From Watersipora subatra (lineage: Eukaryota; Bryozoa; Gymnolaemata; Cheilostomatida; Watersiporidae), in assembly GCF_963576615.1 (NCBI RefSeq), contig NC_088711.1, positions 4,836,001-4,900,000 on the forward strand: a DNA stretch of 64,000 nt, in the 5' to 3' direction. The translations under genes were made by a program, and so were the position numbers. The stretch's first letter is position 1. Every line of letters starts with the position of its first letter. Positions 12,614 through 31,500 of this stretch are shown one piece after another. Under the pieces are notes generated by a model. It saw only the letters and a program-made list of their open reading frames with translations, had not been told where the DNA came from and searched no databases.

Positions 12614-13397
12614 GCATATAGCATGGTTTACTATATGTCCACACACAATAAAATTATCAGAAATAACAACAATGGTGAATAATAATAAAACTGCACACTC
12701 ATCTATATGTACCTTACATGCAGAGTTAAGCCCTGAATTTGTGACACATAATTAACAGTTGTGTCGGTGCTGCAGACTAATTACGAGGAAGGTTAGTTTG
12801 CATATGTTAAAGTTAGCTAGCTGTGTTAAATAATAAAAACCTTGACTAATATGGCTGACTGTACTTGTTTGAGTTATATCATTGATGAACTGTCACCGAT
12901 AGATTACTAACACTTGAGTTTTACAAAGCCAACAAAAACCAACACTAGCAGTAAGCTCCTCAGGGTTGTTGTAACACTTAGAGCTTTTCCAAGCGCTTCA
13001 TATAGCTGAAGTCGAGAGAGCTTCAGTTTTTCTCACCGATAAACACCTCAAATTTTAAAGTAAACATAAAACTAGCTCTGACAATATTTACTGAGCAGTA
13101 TTCTTTGTTGTTAGTGTGTAGTCAAGGGTCTAGCGTGTAGCTTGTTGCTTCATGACATACATATGTAAATCTTCTGCGCATGGGAGACAAAGACAACAAG
13201 GATTAAACGAGTACAGAAACTGGCAACTGTAACAGATCTTTAAATTTATACCAAATGATTTTCTCTACCGATAATTTTTTTATGTAAAAAAACTTTCTGG
13301 AAAAAACTATTCTCGAAAGTCATTTTTCAAAAACCTCTCAGGACAGGCTGGCTTCCATGAATAAGGATTGCAAACATAAATTTTTGAGATATTTAGC
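12614..13397. other. Intergenic; nothing recognised
   Basis: AT-rich sequence with no supported exon, repeat or structure. Confidence 0.45.
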
Positions 13398-13696
13398 TTA
13401 AAGGTTGACTTGCATCAAAATTCACATTACAGTTATTTAGTATCAAAATATTCACCATGTCTTACTCTGCTGTGTTGTAGGTGCAAAATATGTGGAAATG
13501 GGATTACAAGCTCTTAAAAGCTCAAAAACTAACAGTTAATTGCAGCCATCGCGAAAACGCCGTAGATTGGAGCTTTTAAAAGCTTGTAATCACATTTCCA
13601 CATATTTTGCACCTACAACACAAGCAGAGTAAGACATGGCGAATCTTTTGACACTAAATAACTGTAATTTGAATTTTGTTGCAAGTCAACTTTTAA
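13398..13696. mobile_element. Palindromic element, family copy 1 (short)
   Basis: The ends TTAAAGGTTGACTTGCA and TGCAAGTCAACTTTTAA are inverted. The two arms (about 120 bp each) are complementary through landmarks such as CATGTCTTACTCTG, TTGTAGGTGCAAAATATG and GATTACAAGCTCTT. About 55 bp of unique centre separates them. A second, longer member with the same arms lies at 62100-62984, so this is a repeat family rather than a chance hairpin. Confidence 0.85.
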
Positions 13697-13920
13697 AAAC
13701 ACCGCAATTTTAATATAATTAAATAGCATCAGGTGATAATTATATATAAATATAATGTTCATTTCTATCTATTCTTGCAACCTAAGAGTGCGGTTAAAAT
13801 CTAGTATGTATTTAAAAGCAATTACACAAAAATATTATTGAAATACGAAGTTTCGAAGAAACCGAAGCCCCATAGACATAGTTGGCAATCTTTATCAAAT
13901 CCAGAAGAAATAAACTTAAC

Positions 13921-15165
13921 AAAATTTGGAGCCTTACACAGTATTCATAGAGTATGCAAAAGCCTTTGACACTGTTTCACGAGATGAGCTCTGGAGTGTG
14001 CTACAAAAATCGGGATATGCTGTGACAGTAACCAACCTGATCAAAGCACATAATAAAGATGCAGGCACGAGTGGTTCAAGGCAAAGACTCGTCAAATGAG
14101 TTTGCAGTAACAAATGGAGTCAAGCAGGGCTGTCCTAGCTCCCACATCGTTTTCCAACTATCTGGCTGCTATGCTTCATGTATCCTTCAAGGATGTACAT
14201 TAGCCGGTGTACATACAGACAAGACAATGCAGATCTTTTCAACGTCTCCCATTTCAAAGCTAGATCTCGTACAACCAAACAGCTTGCTCCAGAGATTCCA
14301 CTTGCTGATGACTGTGCATTGGTTCCTCATTTTGCCACTGACATCCAGCTACTCCTGTACAAATTTGTCAGAGCTGCTTCTCTGGTTAACTTGAAGATTA
14401 ATATAAAAAAACAGAGTGAATGTACCAACGAATCAAACATCTACTTTGACCTCCTGAAGCCAAAAGCATCTTCATCAACCAAGAACCACCGGTTAAAGCC
14501 ACACACTTTACCTACTTTGAAAGCACTCTATCTATGATAGGAATAGGAAAGGAGCTCTAAGCAATGATGGGCAAAGTCAGTGCTGCTTTGGCAAGCTTTA
14601 GCTGAGACTAAAATTCGAGTGTGTCTCAGTCAGGGTGAAGTGTAAGGTGTATCAACCAGTGGTTCTGTCAACCCTCTTATATGGCACAGAGACCTAGATG
14701 ATTCATCGAGCCCAGGTGGAGAAACTACAGGCTGTGATGATGAAACATTTGAGGGACACGTTTCATTACCACATGATGACTGTCATTGATAGTCATCATG
14801 CTGACATGACAGCATGATGTCATGTCAGCATGACATGATGTCTACATTCATGCTGACATCATGAACATCAAGTGGGAAATATTAATACGGGCAGGCCTAT
14901 CATTAATGGCTGAGATCTGGTCAAAAAAATCTGCGATGGTTGGGCCAGGTATTCAGAATGGAACAAGACAGTCTTTCATGTCAACTATAATTATACTCAC
15001 AACTATGTGATGGTAAGCAAAATCATGAAAGGCTTAGACTCCACTATAAAGATGAGGCTAAAAGAAATTTAAAATGGAGACAGATCAAAACAAACTTATG
15101 GCAGACTGCTTGTAACCGAGCTGACTGGAGAGCTACTATCATACGTAAGTCACAATCATAAACAG
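13921..15165 (+). pseudogene. Decayed non-LTR retrotransposon (LINE) reverse transcriptase
   Basis: Conceptual translation, moving between frames, gives blocks characteristic of a LINE reverse transcriptase and its downstream region. In order they are: an EYAKAFDTVSRDELW block near 13950-14000 (palm motif A, with the catalytic-type Asp in AFD), FAVTNGVKQGCP at about 14101-14136 (motif B region), LLYGTETWMIHRAQ at about 14665-14710, and a terminal KDEAKRNLKWRQI...W.TACNRADWR block near 15050-15135. The frame is broken by stops and shifts, and the YADD-type active site is not intact. A hairpin cluster at about 14770-14870 also interrupts it. It is therefore an inactive, 5'-truncated copy. The clade cannot be assigned by eye. 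Confidence 0.8.
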
Positions 15166-15364
15166 TCTTAGTCCCCTTGACTGTAGTCACCTTAGTGAGA
15201 AGGAAAGAGGGTGGGAGAGAGAGGGAAGGAGAGATAGGGAGAAAGAGAGTCTGGGGTCAAGGCCAATTCTTTTCACGCCGACAATTAAGATGTCTCTGTA
15301 GGAAGAGCATCGACATTATCTCTCCATTCGATCAGAAAAAGGCAGTACGGATATCTCATTTTCA

Positions 15365-15912
15365 CATTCGTACCGGTATCGAGAGGTACCAGTATCATTG
15401 TATTCAAAGTTTTGATAGATAGCTTCTGGTGGAACAGTAACCTTTTTTATACACACACACACACTTCTATGCACAAATTGTTATTATTAATTCAAAATAT
15501 TCAGGAATTTTATTGTGTTTTCTCAGTTCGTATTAATTGTATCATTACCGAGTCATCTTTTATTGTAATCGTAGCAAAACTGACTTAATTGAGCTATTAC
15601 CAGGTACTTGCTAATTAGTTCACATTTACATCTAAACCTTTATATAGTTGTTTTATTTTTTTTAATTTATTTGACCTGCGCAATACATTTTCCTCATGAT
15701 ACGAAGTTTGAAAGTTACAGGTGTTTGACAAAGTTTGAAAACCTTAACAGTTGTTTTTATTTTCTTTTAGATTATTTCAACCACACAAAACACTTTTCTT
15801 ATGATTTGTAGTTTGAAAGTTAGAATGGCAAATGTTATTACATGTTAAATACAAATCAATTTTCTGTGTGAAGACTTTTTTATTACTCATGCACTACCGG
15901 GTAGTACAGCTA
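15365..15912 (+). mobile_element. Helitron-like element, 3' part
   Basis: This segment begins with the 16-bp unit GTACC(A/G)GTATCGAGAG (here in about 1.5 copies). It shares with 22771-23255 a downstream body running from TTCAAAGTTTTGA through ACAGATAGCTTCT-like and TTATTATTAATTCAA landmarks to a similar 3' end. The 3' end contains a short hairpin (ACTACC/GGTAGT), then a few bases and CTAG before T, which resembles the Helitron 3' terminus (hairpin followed by CTRR). An (AC)n tract lies at 15451-15464. No Rep/helicase gene is present, so the element would be non-autonomous. Confidence 0.5.
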
Positions 15913-16361
15913 GTGACTAGCTAAACAGAACTAGCAGCTCCATAAACACACCTTATACATGTATAATGTTAGAGTAGGAGATAGGTGACAGTAGCACTTA
16001 CACATTTTTATATTCTAGTGGAAAATAGGTCACAACAGGACTATGTAAACAAATGATGAAAGAGCCTAACGTAAGCAAAGCGAGTTTGATGACAACATGC
16101 AAATGACAAACCAACAGTGTGAATATCAGGGACAATGTTATGAATGATAGAGTTGTTTACCCTTTAGCATGATTATCTTTTAAGCCAGATAAGGCAGTAA
16201 GAGAAAAAGACCTTTCCACACAATAATTTAATTATTAGCAACACATACAAATAGAACAATATCATTCATAAATTATCAAGAGCTATTCAGTAAGATTATA
16301 GTAGAACTATAACGAAGGTGATCGCCTAGCAAGAGCTCTGGAAGAAGTGAGGGGGAGGGAG
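15913..16361. other. Intergenic; nothing recognised
   Basis: AT-rich with short open frames only. Confidence 0.4.
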
Positions 16362-16557
16362 AGGAGAAACAGTCAGTTTATATATCATGAGACATAAACA
16401 CACTTGAGTAGGAGAAACAGTCAGTTTATATATCATGAGACATAAACACACTTGAGTAGGAGAAACAGTCAGTTTATATATCATGAGACATAAACACATT
16501 ACTTGAGTAGGAGAAACAGTGAGTTTATATATCATGAGACATAAACACACTTGAGTC
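16362..16557. repeat. 48-bp tandem repeat, 4 copies
   Basis: Four units starting AGGAGAAACAGT(C/G)AGTTTA and ending ACACACTTGAGT. The third unit has a 2-base insertion in its tail (ACACATTACTTGAGT). On the minus strand the 48-bp period keeps a short repetitive frame open, which I do not regard as a gene. Confidence 0.95.
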
Positions 16558-17639
16558 TATAAACGGTTACTAAAAATACTTATACAAAAATGAAAAGATA
16601 CGCAAGCATTTGGAATGACATCAAAATGAAATGACTATAAGAAACCAACATCCATCAGAATGCTCACTAGCTATGAATAAACACAGTCTTCAAGTGTTGT
16701 TATTTACAGTAAAATGCACATATAATATAAGATTGTATTATTATAAACATGGTTATTTTCCTTATCCTGTGATCTGGCAGTATCCTACTGTGTCATTCAT
16801 TAGGTTGGGTAGTGTTTGCATAAGTAATGGTTACAATAAACCTTGACAAATAGTTTTAATATACAAGAAAAATAAACAGTTGTGCAATAAATTGAGGAAT
16901 GTTAGAAAGTTAGTTACATAATTTTACTAGTCATAGTTCTCAAATTATTGATTTTTAAGAACAGAATTTTAACGCTAAAATTACCAAGTTGATCATCATG
17001 CCTAAAGAATACCAACATTCAGGGCAGCAGTACTATGACATGAGTGGTGTGCAATACTTACAACCAATGACATATAGTTATGCCAATGAGAAGTATATAA
17101 CAAAAAGTCTAACAAAGAGCGACAAGTAGCATAAAAATTTGCAAAAACTAGTGTAAAGCAGTGTAGGGGCTGAAGTGCAAGGTCCTCCCAATTAGCCACC
17201 GGAAATACAAGAAAGAGCTAAACAGCATTACAAAGATCTGAGAGAAAGAGGATAACTATTATTCACATGAAAGCAGTGGCACTTCAGACAGTGATAAAGC
17301 CTTATAGGATTTATCACCTTGAAGGATTCATAGCTTCACAAAAGCTGACAGAAAAAGACTGCGCGGCGATGGTATGTTACCCCAATCGACTGCAAAGCTA
17401 TTCAGATATGACGAGAAACTCAAGTAATATTAGCAAATTTTGCTGTCAAGCATATATATTGCAATTTTGCCACAAACTAATCTTATTTTTTTACAAAAAA
17501 TAGAGTTGTTATCTCTTAAAAAGATTTATTATTTTCATATTCTGAGATCATCTCCAAAGAATTTGGAATCTCATCAAACTGAGCACATCACTCATAGTTC
17601 AGCAAGGTTACATAATTTTACTAGTCATGCTTTTACGCA
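16558..17639. other. Intergenic; nothing recognised
   Basis: No supported exon or repeat. Open frames are under 80 codons and not protein-like. Confidence 0.4.
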
Positions 17640-17830
17640 GATGCATGTCTGATATACATGCATTTGCGTGTACATCAGACTGATATACACGCAAATGCAG
17701 TATATAGCAGTCTGATAATCTGGTAATGACTCAACTTCTGTTGCGTCATATACAGAACAGAATGAGCAAAAGATCAGAGAATCAACTCAGTTTGTGAATC
17801 AATCTCTATCCAGGTTAAACTGTCATCACT
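17640..17830. repeat. Dispersed repeat copy with terminal palindrome
   Basis: A block including GTAATGACTCAACTTCTG, GCGTCATATACAGAACA and TTTGTGAATCAATCTCTAT recurs in the same orientation at 18989-19125. At its start is a near-perfect palindrome of about 28-bp arms, around TGCATTTGCGTG and CACGCAAATGCA, centred near 17670. Confidence 0.75.
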
Positions 17831-18988
17831 ACTTCATTCTTTGAGTACATATATTCGTTGGTAAAATAGAAAATTATTGGCGCAGTTGAATTGAATGAAA
17901 GCTAAGACTTGACTGTATCCTACTATTGTCGGGTTGGATAACTCTAAAAACAGTAGTCTATTTGAAGTGGGAGTTGTACACTCTTTGTCAGCTCTTTGCA
18001 ATAGTGAGAAGCAAACTCTTCTGTGACTGGCTTGCGTAGAACAAACCTTGACCCTTCTGCCCTTTTCGGCGTTACCTACATGAACGCGTTTTTGAGATTA
18101 CTTTTATATACTTCAACGTTCTTCACCACAAGTAACTGCATTTTATCATGTTTTTATTGCAAAAATGTCTCATAGACTGAGACTAGATTTAGTTGATCAC
18201 CATTTAACCCTTTGGTTGTATCGCAAGTGTTGAGTTGTCTGTAGTTTCTCTTTTTCGCATGTAAAGATACATTTTTATTTATTGAGATTGTCGCTTTGAC
18301 ATTTTTAGATCAGTTTCTTCTTGGATCGACTATGTCCGAAAATAATTTTTAACGTTTAGTTAGCGAGATAAATTTTAAATACAGTTTTAAGCAAAGCTAA
18401 TTTTAGTAAAGCAAATCACTCACAATGCCTGTTCATAATGAGAAAAATCCATTTTAGACAGTACTTGTCAAATGCTGCGTTTTGCATTCACCATAAACCA
18501 CTAAAAAGCGTTAGATTCTCGAAAAGGTGGTAGGTGGCGATAAATGTTTTGTTATTTTGCATCACTAGTCATAGATCATTTCGGTAGGTTTCATCATGTG
18601 GTGGGTGTCTCCTAACGATACTCTCAGTTACTAAAAAAGCCTTTTGTTTTCTGCAGCTTACCCGGTCTATTGGTGATTGTCAGTTATCTCCAAGTTTATA
18701 AATCAGTTTGGCTACAATCTGCAGTAGAAAACTAAACTGTACCTTCTACTTGCTGCGACAATAACTGATAAGCCTGAGTGTTTATAGCAAAAACTAACAA
18801 ATGAGGGAACTTTGCCTTACCCTTGCAAAGGTAAAGGTGGTAACTCTAACAATTTACTGCAGCTCAGGCGTAGCAAATACATTTGTAGCATCTGCCTAAA
18901 AACTAGCTAGCTGCAGAGTTACTCCTTCCCTCGAGAGTTTACTAGCTGCAGTGCTGGTCAACTCAACCAACTCTGACAATAAAGCAGA
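17831..18988. other. Intergenic; nothing recognised
   Basis: No supported exon. It separates the two copies of the dispersed repeat. Confidence 0.4.
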
Positions 18989-19125
18989 TACCGCAAATGC
19001 AGTATATATCAGTCTGATGATCTGGTAATGACTCAACTTCTGTAGCGTCATATACAGAACAATCAATTCAGTTTGTGAATCAATCTCTATTCAGGTGAAA
19101 CTGTCATCACTACTTCATTCCTTAT
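18989..19125. repeat. Dispersed repeat, second copy
   Basis: Direct repeat of part of 17640-17830, with a deletion of about 25 bases after ACAGAACA and scattered substitutions. It lacks the palindromic start of the other copy. Confidence 0.75.
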
Positions 19126-19560
19126 ATTTGCAACAAAAAACAGGAACATGTGCTCAGAAATTACACCCATAGCAGGCAAAAACTCTGAAAAGAAAAAGTG
19201 AGCGCTTATGGAATGCTCTAATGCCAGCTCTTAGCAAGGATGAACAGAGAAAGTTGATGATTTTTAGGTAATCACATAATGAGAGTTAGCATAATTAGGC
19301 ATGTATGGAGTACAACATGAGGAAATAGTTCAAAATTAAGTAAGGGTAGACAAGTCAGCTGACTGGTTTACCAAGTCAGAGTGAATAGGTATTTTCATAT
19401 TGCCCTTTGTAAGGTCTATGCTGCTTTCGTGAAGATCTAAGTGAAAGAAAAAGTTCAAGCAAAATATTTTATTTATGTTGAACTTAAACATGTTGAAGTA
19501 CCTAATAACAGTAAATCAGCTTGGGTAATCTGTGCGCATCATTTCTTTGCAAATTTTGGT

Positions 19561-20800
19561 CTTAAAGAATAGAGAAAGCATAATATTTTTATGCTTTATT
19601 ATTTATCTTGAGGTGTTGACTGATGTTCTAAAAAAAGAATCAAGGAGATTGACCAACCAGAAGCTGAGATATAGCCAGCCAAACACAGGTCTACCAAAAA
19701 ACATAAGTTTTTTGGTAGTCATCAATATATGACGTATGAAACGACTCGTGTGCCATTGGTCAATTAAGCCAACTAATGCGCTCTCCTATAACAATCACGG
19801 CGTTTTAATTAGTTTAATCCCTGGAAGTATAGAACAATCAAATTGGGCCTAACAATCATTGCTCTGAGAATTTCGAACCAGTCCCTCTGACGTGTAGATT
19901 AGTTTTAGAATAAAATAATTACACGCATCTATTATTTCGCAACATTCTGCTATCAATTTCTACAAATTATACTAGTTACATCATTTATTCTATACGCAGT
20001 TATATTATTATTTTGTATAATATGCATTATGATTATAATATTAATCATAAAAAATAATCATAGATAAGATAATAGATCAATAGAAAAATCAAATCAAAAG
20101 TTGTCGTTTTCTTTTTTTACAGCAAGAGCAGCACGGTCAAGTTATTCTTTTTAAGATTATGGCTGTAGTGAACTTACAGTCTGTTAATAGTGACGATAAT
20201 CATGAAAATCAACTAAATGCTGCGGTAGATACACAATAGAAAAATGATGAATGAACAAAAATTCACATTCTCATTTCTTATTCTAAACGACTTGCAATCG
20301 CGGATGTCGCATATAGACTATACACGCGCCGTTCGTTGAACAAAGGATCTTCGGAGCATATCCGTGGAGATCGAGTTAAAATTTGAAGCACAATAGTCAA
20401 AATATGCTCTTCTGTTTTGACAAATCACGTCGAGGGGTTGTGGGCAAATGCCTTTACCACATAATGTTTGCTTGATTTTCCTGAGAAACCAGAGCTAGTC
20501 TGTAAATTATTTACTATCGCGAGTAGCTTTTCACATCTCGTAGCCAAAACAATCATTATACGTAACGGCGGTAAGGGTGCACAACTCCGGCACATGAACA
20601 TTAAGTCGATTTTATACGTCACAGTTTTCGGGATTTTCGAAGGGTTTTCCTCTGATTCTTTATTAGGTAGACCGGTGTTTGGCTGGCTATATCTCAGCTT
20701 CTAGTGGGTCATTCTCCTTGATTCTTTTTTTAGAACATCAGTCAACACCTCAAGATAACTAATAAAGCATAATAATATTATGCTTTCTCTATTCTTTAAG
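19561..20800. mobile_element. DNA element with ~135-bp terminal inverted repeats
   Basis: The left end CTTAAAGAATAGAG (19561) and right end CTCTATTCTTTAAG (to 20800) are exact inverted repeats. The arms run inward to about 19696 and 20666. They share GAGGTGTTGACTGATGTTCT, AAGGAGA and GCTGAGATATAGCCAGCCAA landmarks and their complements. The 970-bp interior holds only short frames (for example about 20425-20704) and no recognisable transposase, so the element looks non-autonomous. The target-site duplication is not obvious. Confidence 0.85.
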
Positions 20801-20934
20801 TATTGTTTAGCTAAAGTTTATGTACATGTTACCAATAAATTAGTTACGTTTTTGTAACTGAATTGAGCCAAGAATTACAGCTACAACATGAGTTAGGGTT
20901 TACACTAATTGAGTTTGAGCTAAAACAGTAAGTA

Positions 20935-21115
20935 TCAGAGACACCAGAAACACATAGAAACAGTAGGTATCAGAGAAACATACCACAAACTCATAGAAAC
21001 AGTACGTATCAGAGATACGTATCACAGACTTATAGAAGCAGTAAGTATCTGAAACACCGCATGCATGCAACAGTAAGTATCAGCTACACATACCATAAGC
21101 ACATAGAAACAGTAT
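20935..21115. repeat. Degenerate ~48-bp tandem repeat
   Basis: About four imperfect units built around CATAGAAACAGTA(A/G)GTATCAGAGA, upstream of the HTATIP2-like gene. The copies have diverged strongly. Confidence 0.65.
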
Positions 21116-21404
21116 CAAAGAAATAATAATGTGATACTAAAATATTGCAATTAAATATGGAATATATCACTTTTCAGAACGCGAATGTTTTTTATATGAA
21201 AAGAAATGTTGGTGCACATTTCTTCTGGTACTTGAGAATCATTAGCAAAGCTCATAACATGTAGTGCTACATGTATCTCTGTAATATATGGATGATTTGC
21301 ATAAAGTACATGCCTTGGCCACACGTTTATGTTGTCTTTTTGTCTGTAGTTAGGTGGATCCACCACAGTCTAGCATAATATTATTGTTTCAGGCTTCTGA
21401 AGCG

Positions 21405-27368
<5,964 letters not shown>

Positions 27369-28506
27369 GATGCCATTTGGGAGGAGGCAGGGTTCATCGT
27401 GCCATATATATATTTTTTTAGTTTATGTATTGATTCTATTACCTTTTGCCAAAAGGGCCGAGTAGAGATGCCCAACCCCTTTGCTACTTGAGTTCTTCTT
27501 CAGCATGCCAGTTCTTTTCCTACCACATTTCCATGCACCAGTCTTCTTTAAAGTTTTTGTAGGTTTTTTATTGGTTTCGAGGACAAAATTATTCTAATTT
27601 ATGTAAGCTTGCGATTGGAAACAAACACTGTGTTTGTTTCCTAAATATTTTGCAGCTTTTATGTAGCAGAATTTTGAACATCACAGGGTACCTACGGTTA
27701 TCACATTCCCGCCATCCTCGTCATCTCCCTACACGACTTTCTTAAAATTTGTGATGCTTGATATTCATGTTTTGTATCTGTGCACATGACCTCGCTGTAG
27801 GTGCTCGCAAAAGAGATCGTAGTCTGGACCAAAGGCTAGCCGCTGCAGAATTTGCTTATCATAATTTTTTCACTAGAAATTAACATCATGTTTCCCTCCT
27901 ACTAGCAACTCGGATTCCTCTTCAACTGCTGATAGAATACGTACCTTCCGCTTGTCGCACGCTGTAAAACCAAATGCCATTGGTCTACTTGTCTTGTGAG
28001 CCAAGTCTCTGATCGGCGCGTGATGTGACAATATGTGCATCTATAGTCCAGCAGTTACCTGTGATAGTTCCCTTGATTACTGCTGCTGATTATCCTGATT
28101 TTTGTTCCTACCGGTTGTTTTGTGTGCTGCAGGTAATTTTGATTTTATACGCAAGGTTCAATCTCTGTACACTCATCTATAGCAGCTCCAGTTCTATATC
28201 ATTGTTAGATTTTTTAAAATCAAACGTACAATCAAAAATGCAAAATTATTTATTAATAAAAATATACCCGAAATGTTGCATTAGAGCCAGGAAGCGTTTG
28301 CAGGTGTGCTATCATTAGGCGCGCCATCATTAAACTTATATCTAAGGATGTATTAGTTAACCTCAATTTTAAACTATCCAACTATTGACTGCTAGTCAGT
28401 GTCTGGTTTGCACTGTAGGCGTTTGTTACAGTTCAGCCTCACTCTCTAAGCACTTGTTTGGAATCACAACAAAACAAGTAGTACAACAAATATAGATTAT
28501 AAAAAG
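27369..28506. other. Intergenic between convergent HTATIP2-like and ZASP-like genes
   Basis: This should contain the 3' untranslated regions of both convergent genes. I see no further exon. TTTATT-type sequences near 28245-28260 could serve as minus-strand polyadenylation signals for the ZASP-like gene, but this is only a pattern match. Confidence 0.45.
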
Positions 28507-31500
28507 TTAGCAAGTGTTCCAAACAGGGTATGTCAACGACTTGTCCTGATGCTCATTGTAAAAGGTTATAGTTTGACTCAGTGTGTCTGGAACTTCTTCA
28601 TATTGTCGGAGAGGTCCATAGCCTGGGCCGTATTCTCCATAGCAGTGATAAAAGCCTACGTTCGGTTTATATCCTGTCTGTCGCTTGATTTGGTCTTCCC
28701 TCAAGACTGCTTTAAGTGTTGGAGATGTTTGAATTGTGCTTACCTTTCCACCAGGTCCAACAATTCTAAAAGATTGTATAAATTAGTTTTATACAAAATA
28801 TTTTCTTTCAAGCCTACATTGGCTTTGTATAATGCTCGTTGAACATAGATCAACGTCATACATAATGCTTCAAACATGCAGCTTTTTGAAAGTATGTACA
28901 TTTAATAAACATTTACTTGGTGAAAACCTTTTCAATGAAGAGTAGGCATATGTTCCAGTGCATACTGAAAAGCAATGACGGATATGATGAAGAAAAACAT
29001 TGAACTGTATTTAAATACAAAATTATATGCAATGTAATTTCAAGAAAATATTCCCATGAAGTTGGCAAAACTAACGGCGATGTCATCTTTACCATTTGCT
29101 AATCTAGCGATTAGCACAAACTTGATTACAAGTCCGTATACCATCCACCTGGACAGCGCCATCAATAATGCTGTAAAATGTCAAGTTTACTTCTATCAAA
29201 AGCTTGTTTTAGCGATTGCATAGCATTTACAGAACATCTCTCTTCAACCATCGCCGTATTAGACAGCTGCAGGAGGTTGTATATACACTTATAGTCGAGA
29301 GATAAAGGAACAGTTTGATACTTACCGTAACATGCTATGGCACCGGTTCAATTCTAGAATATACTGATAGGACCATATCTAAAAGTACAATGAAGTGACA
29401 TACGTACGAGACCATGCCAGACACCTGCACAAGTAGACATAGTACGTACATGGGTAGGTAAAAGCTAGACACCTGAGAATAGCTGAGAGCAAGCGCATAT
29501 AACAAACCGAGTGTGCAGTAGATGACAAGGATTCTGTATGTAACTAAGTACATGTATGATTAATTTCTTTGATTTACAAGTATTCGCAACAAACAAGAAA
29601 ACGATTTTGCTGATCAAACTCATCATGAAGAAGTTAGTACATGAATGTGCAGTAATGTGTTCAAGCTGAAATACCAAGAGTTACAATATGTCGTCCAATA
29701 ATGGTGGAGATTCCAAAATCATGCGATAGCTAGATATTTTATTGCTGCTATCCCGCGCCTTAGTTGTCTTTGTTTAAAAAATTAGTAGTTTTTGAATATT
29801 ATTAAAACAGCTGATTTGCATGGATGACAGAGGGTCACGAGGTAAAAACAGCTAAAGCAACATCATTCCTGAGTTATCTGCTCTTACTGAATTAGCTCGG
29901 ACGCTTCTTTATCTTTAGCTAATGCTTCCTGGGCATTTGCTGTTGAGTAGAGGGCCATTGGAGAGTTGAACTGAAGGTGTGCCGCAGACTTGCTTCCATG
30001 AAACAGTTGAAAATATTCGCCATTTAACCTGACTTCCACAGTTTCTCTAAGCATCTAATTACTATTAATATGAACTGTGGCTAACAGGCTTGTACCAGTG
30101 AATACTGTAGAAAAGTACAAACTGATAAAGGAACTAGGTCAAACATAGGCTTTTATTTCATGAGGTCGCAAGTTACATGAAATCGTTTCTCGCTAATCTA
30201 ATAAGCCTGTTTTATCGAAATAAGTTACATGGGAGTTGTTCACCCATAAGACCTATCTGCATAGAGTACTAATGGATTGCATCAAAGTCCAACTTACCCA
30301 GCTTGACTCTGGCTTGAAGCACTGACAACCTGAGGAGATCCTGCATGGCCAGCGTAGAATGGGGAAGGTTGCTGACCTAAAACAATTTGCGCAGCTGCTT
30401 TTGTAAGGTCTCTGTCGAGAAGCCATTTAATGACATCCATCCACCAGTAAGATATATAAAGGCAAGAAGAGGAAGCTATTATTATATAAGAAACAATGCG
30501 TACAGCTCGCATTTAGTTTAGCTGACATACTCATGAGTTTGCATTCTTATGCATTATTCTGCTGGCTACAGGGTGGCTGAATTGAATGCATATGAATCGC
30601 TTTTATATTGGTAGTTGCCGAGTAGTTTACTTGTTAGTGCAGCTGGCATTGCTGCTCTTCACAACCAAGTTTTATTAAGAAAAAAATGAGGATCTATCAA
30701 TGATTTACCCTCTTGTAGCAAAACAAAATACAGGCTACATTGCGAAACACTTATAATATTATAATTAAGAATACTGTATACTACGGAGTAGTCCTACACT
30801 AGAGACTTGTACCCAGTTGTTTAGTAGATGACTACATGATTTCGCTGACTGGCTGGTACTAAGCATCATTTGAAAAACGAAGTTGAAATGTGCCTGTAAA
30901 TAATTTTGTGAAAAGTACTTCTTTAGACTTAACAGATTCATTAGGCGCGTCTCACATAATAGACAGATGTCCCTCTATGTCTATGTCCCTATGCCTTGCT
31001 AATATTAGTAGGATTTGATCAAAATGTTGTTTGACTAGTTTCAGCATAAAATGTAGATATAAAACTTTCAGGAGACTACTAATGTATCTGAGCAGCCAAG
31101 GTAGTCCTTATTTTCAGTAAGCCACCATGGTTCTTCAGAAACACTGGTGTTGTTGGTGAAGGTAGAGAGAAATGTATCAACTTGAATCAGCTGCTTGTTA
31201 ACAACTAGTCAAGTCATTTCTGCTCTGTGTGTACAATGTACTGTAGGCCTAGCACCACATAGATTAGTCTGTGCATGGAGACAAAAAATAATTTAAAATG
31301 TTCTATGCTCGACCTCCCTAATTATTATATCAATATATGCCTGAAACCTAATGAAACACATTTTATTGTTAATGCTTCGAGACAGCGGGTCATGCACATG
31401 TTTGCCATGTGTCACTTTACAAGCGATGGGAGACATGCGGGTATGGCTACATATATCAGCATACATATATAGTTGGCACTCACTACTTGCTGGGGAAGAG

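Noticed and set aside
31293-31483. Extension of the large ZASP-like exon to the stop at 31293
   Set aside because: A strong donor (AGTA|GTGAGT at 31483) and phase-matched downstream exons encoding a ZM motif show the frame is spliced here; the extra residues are intron read-through.
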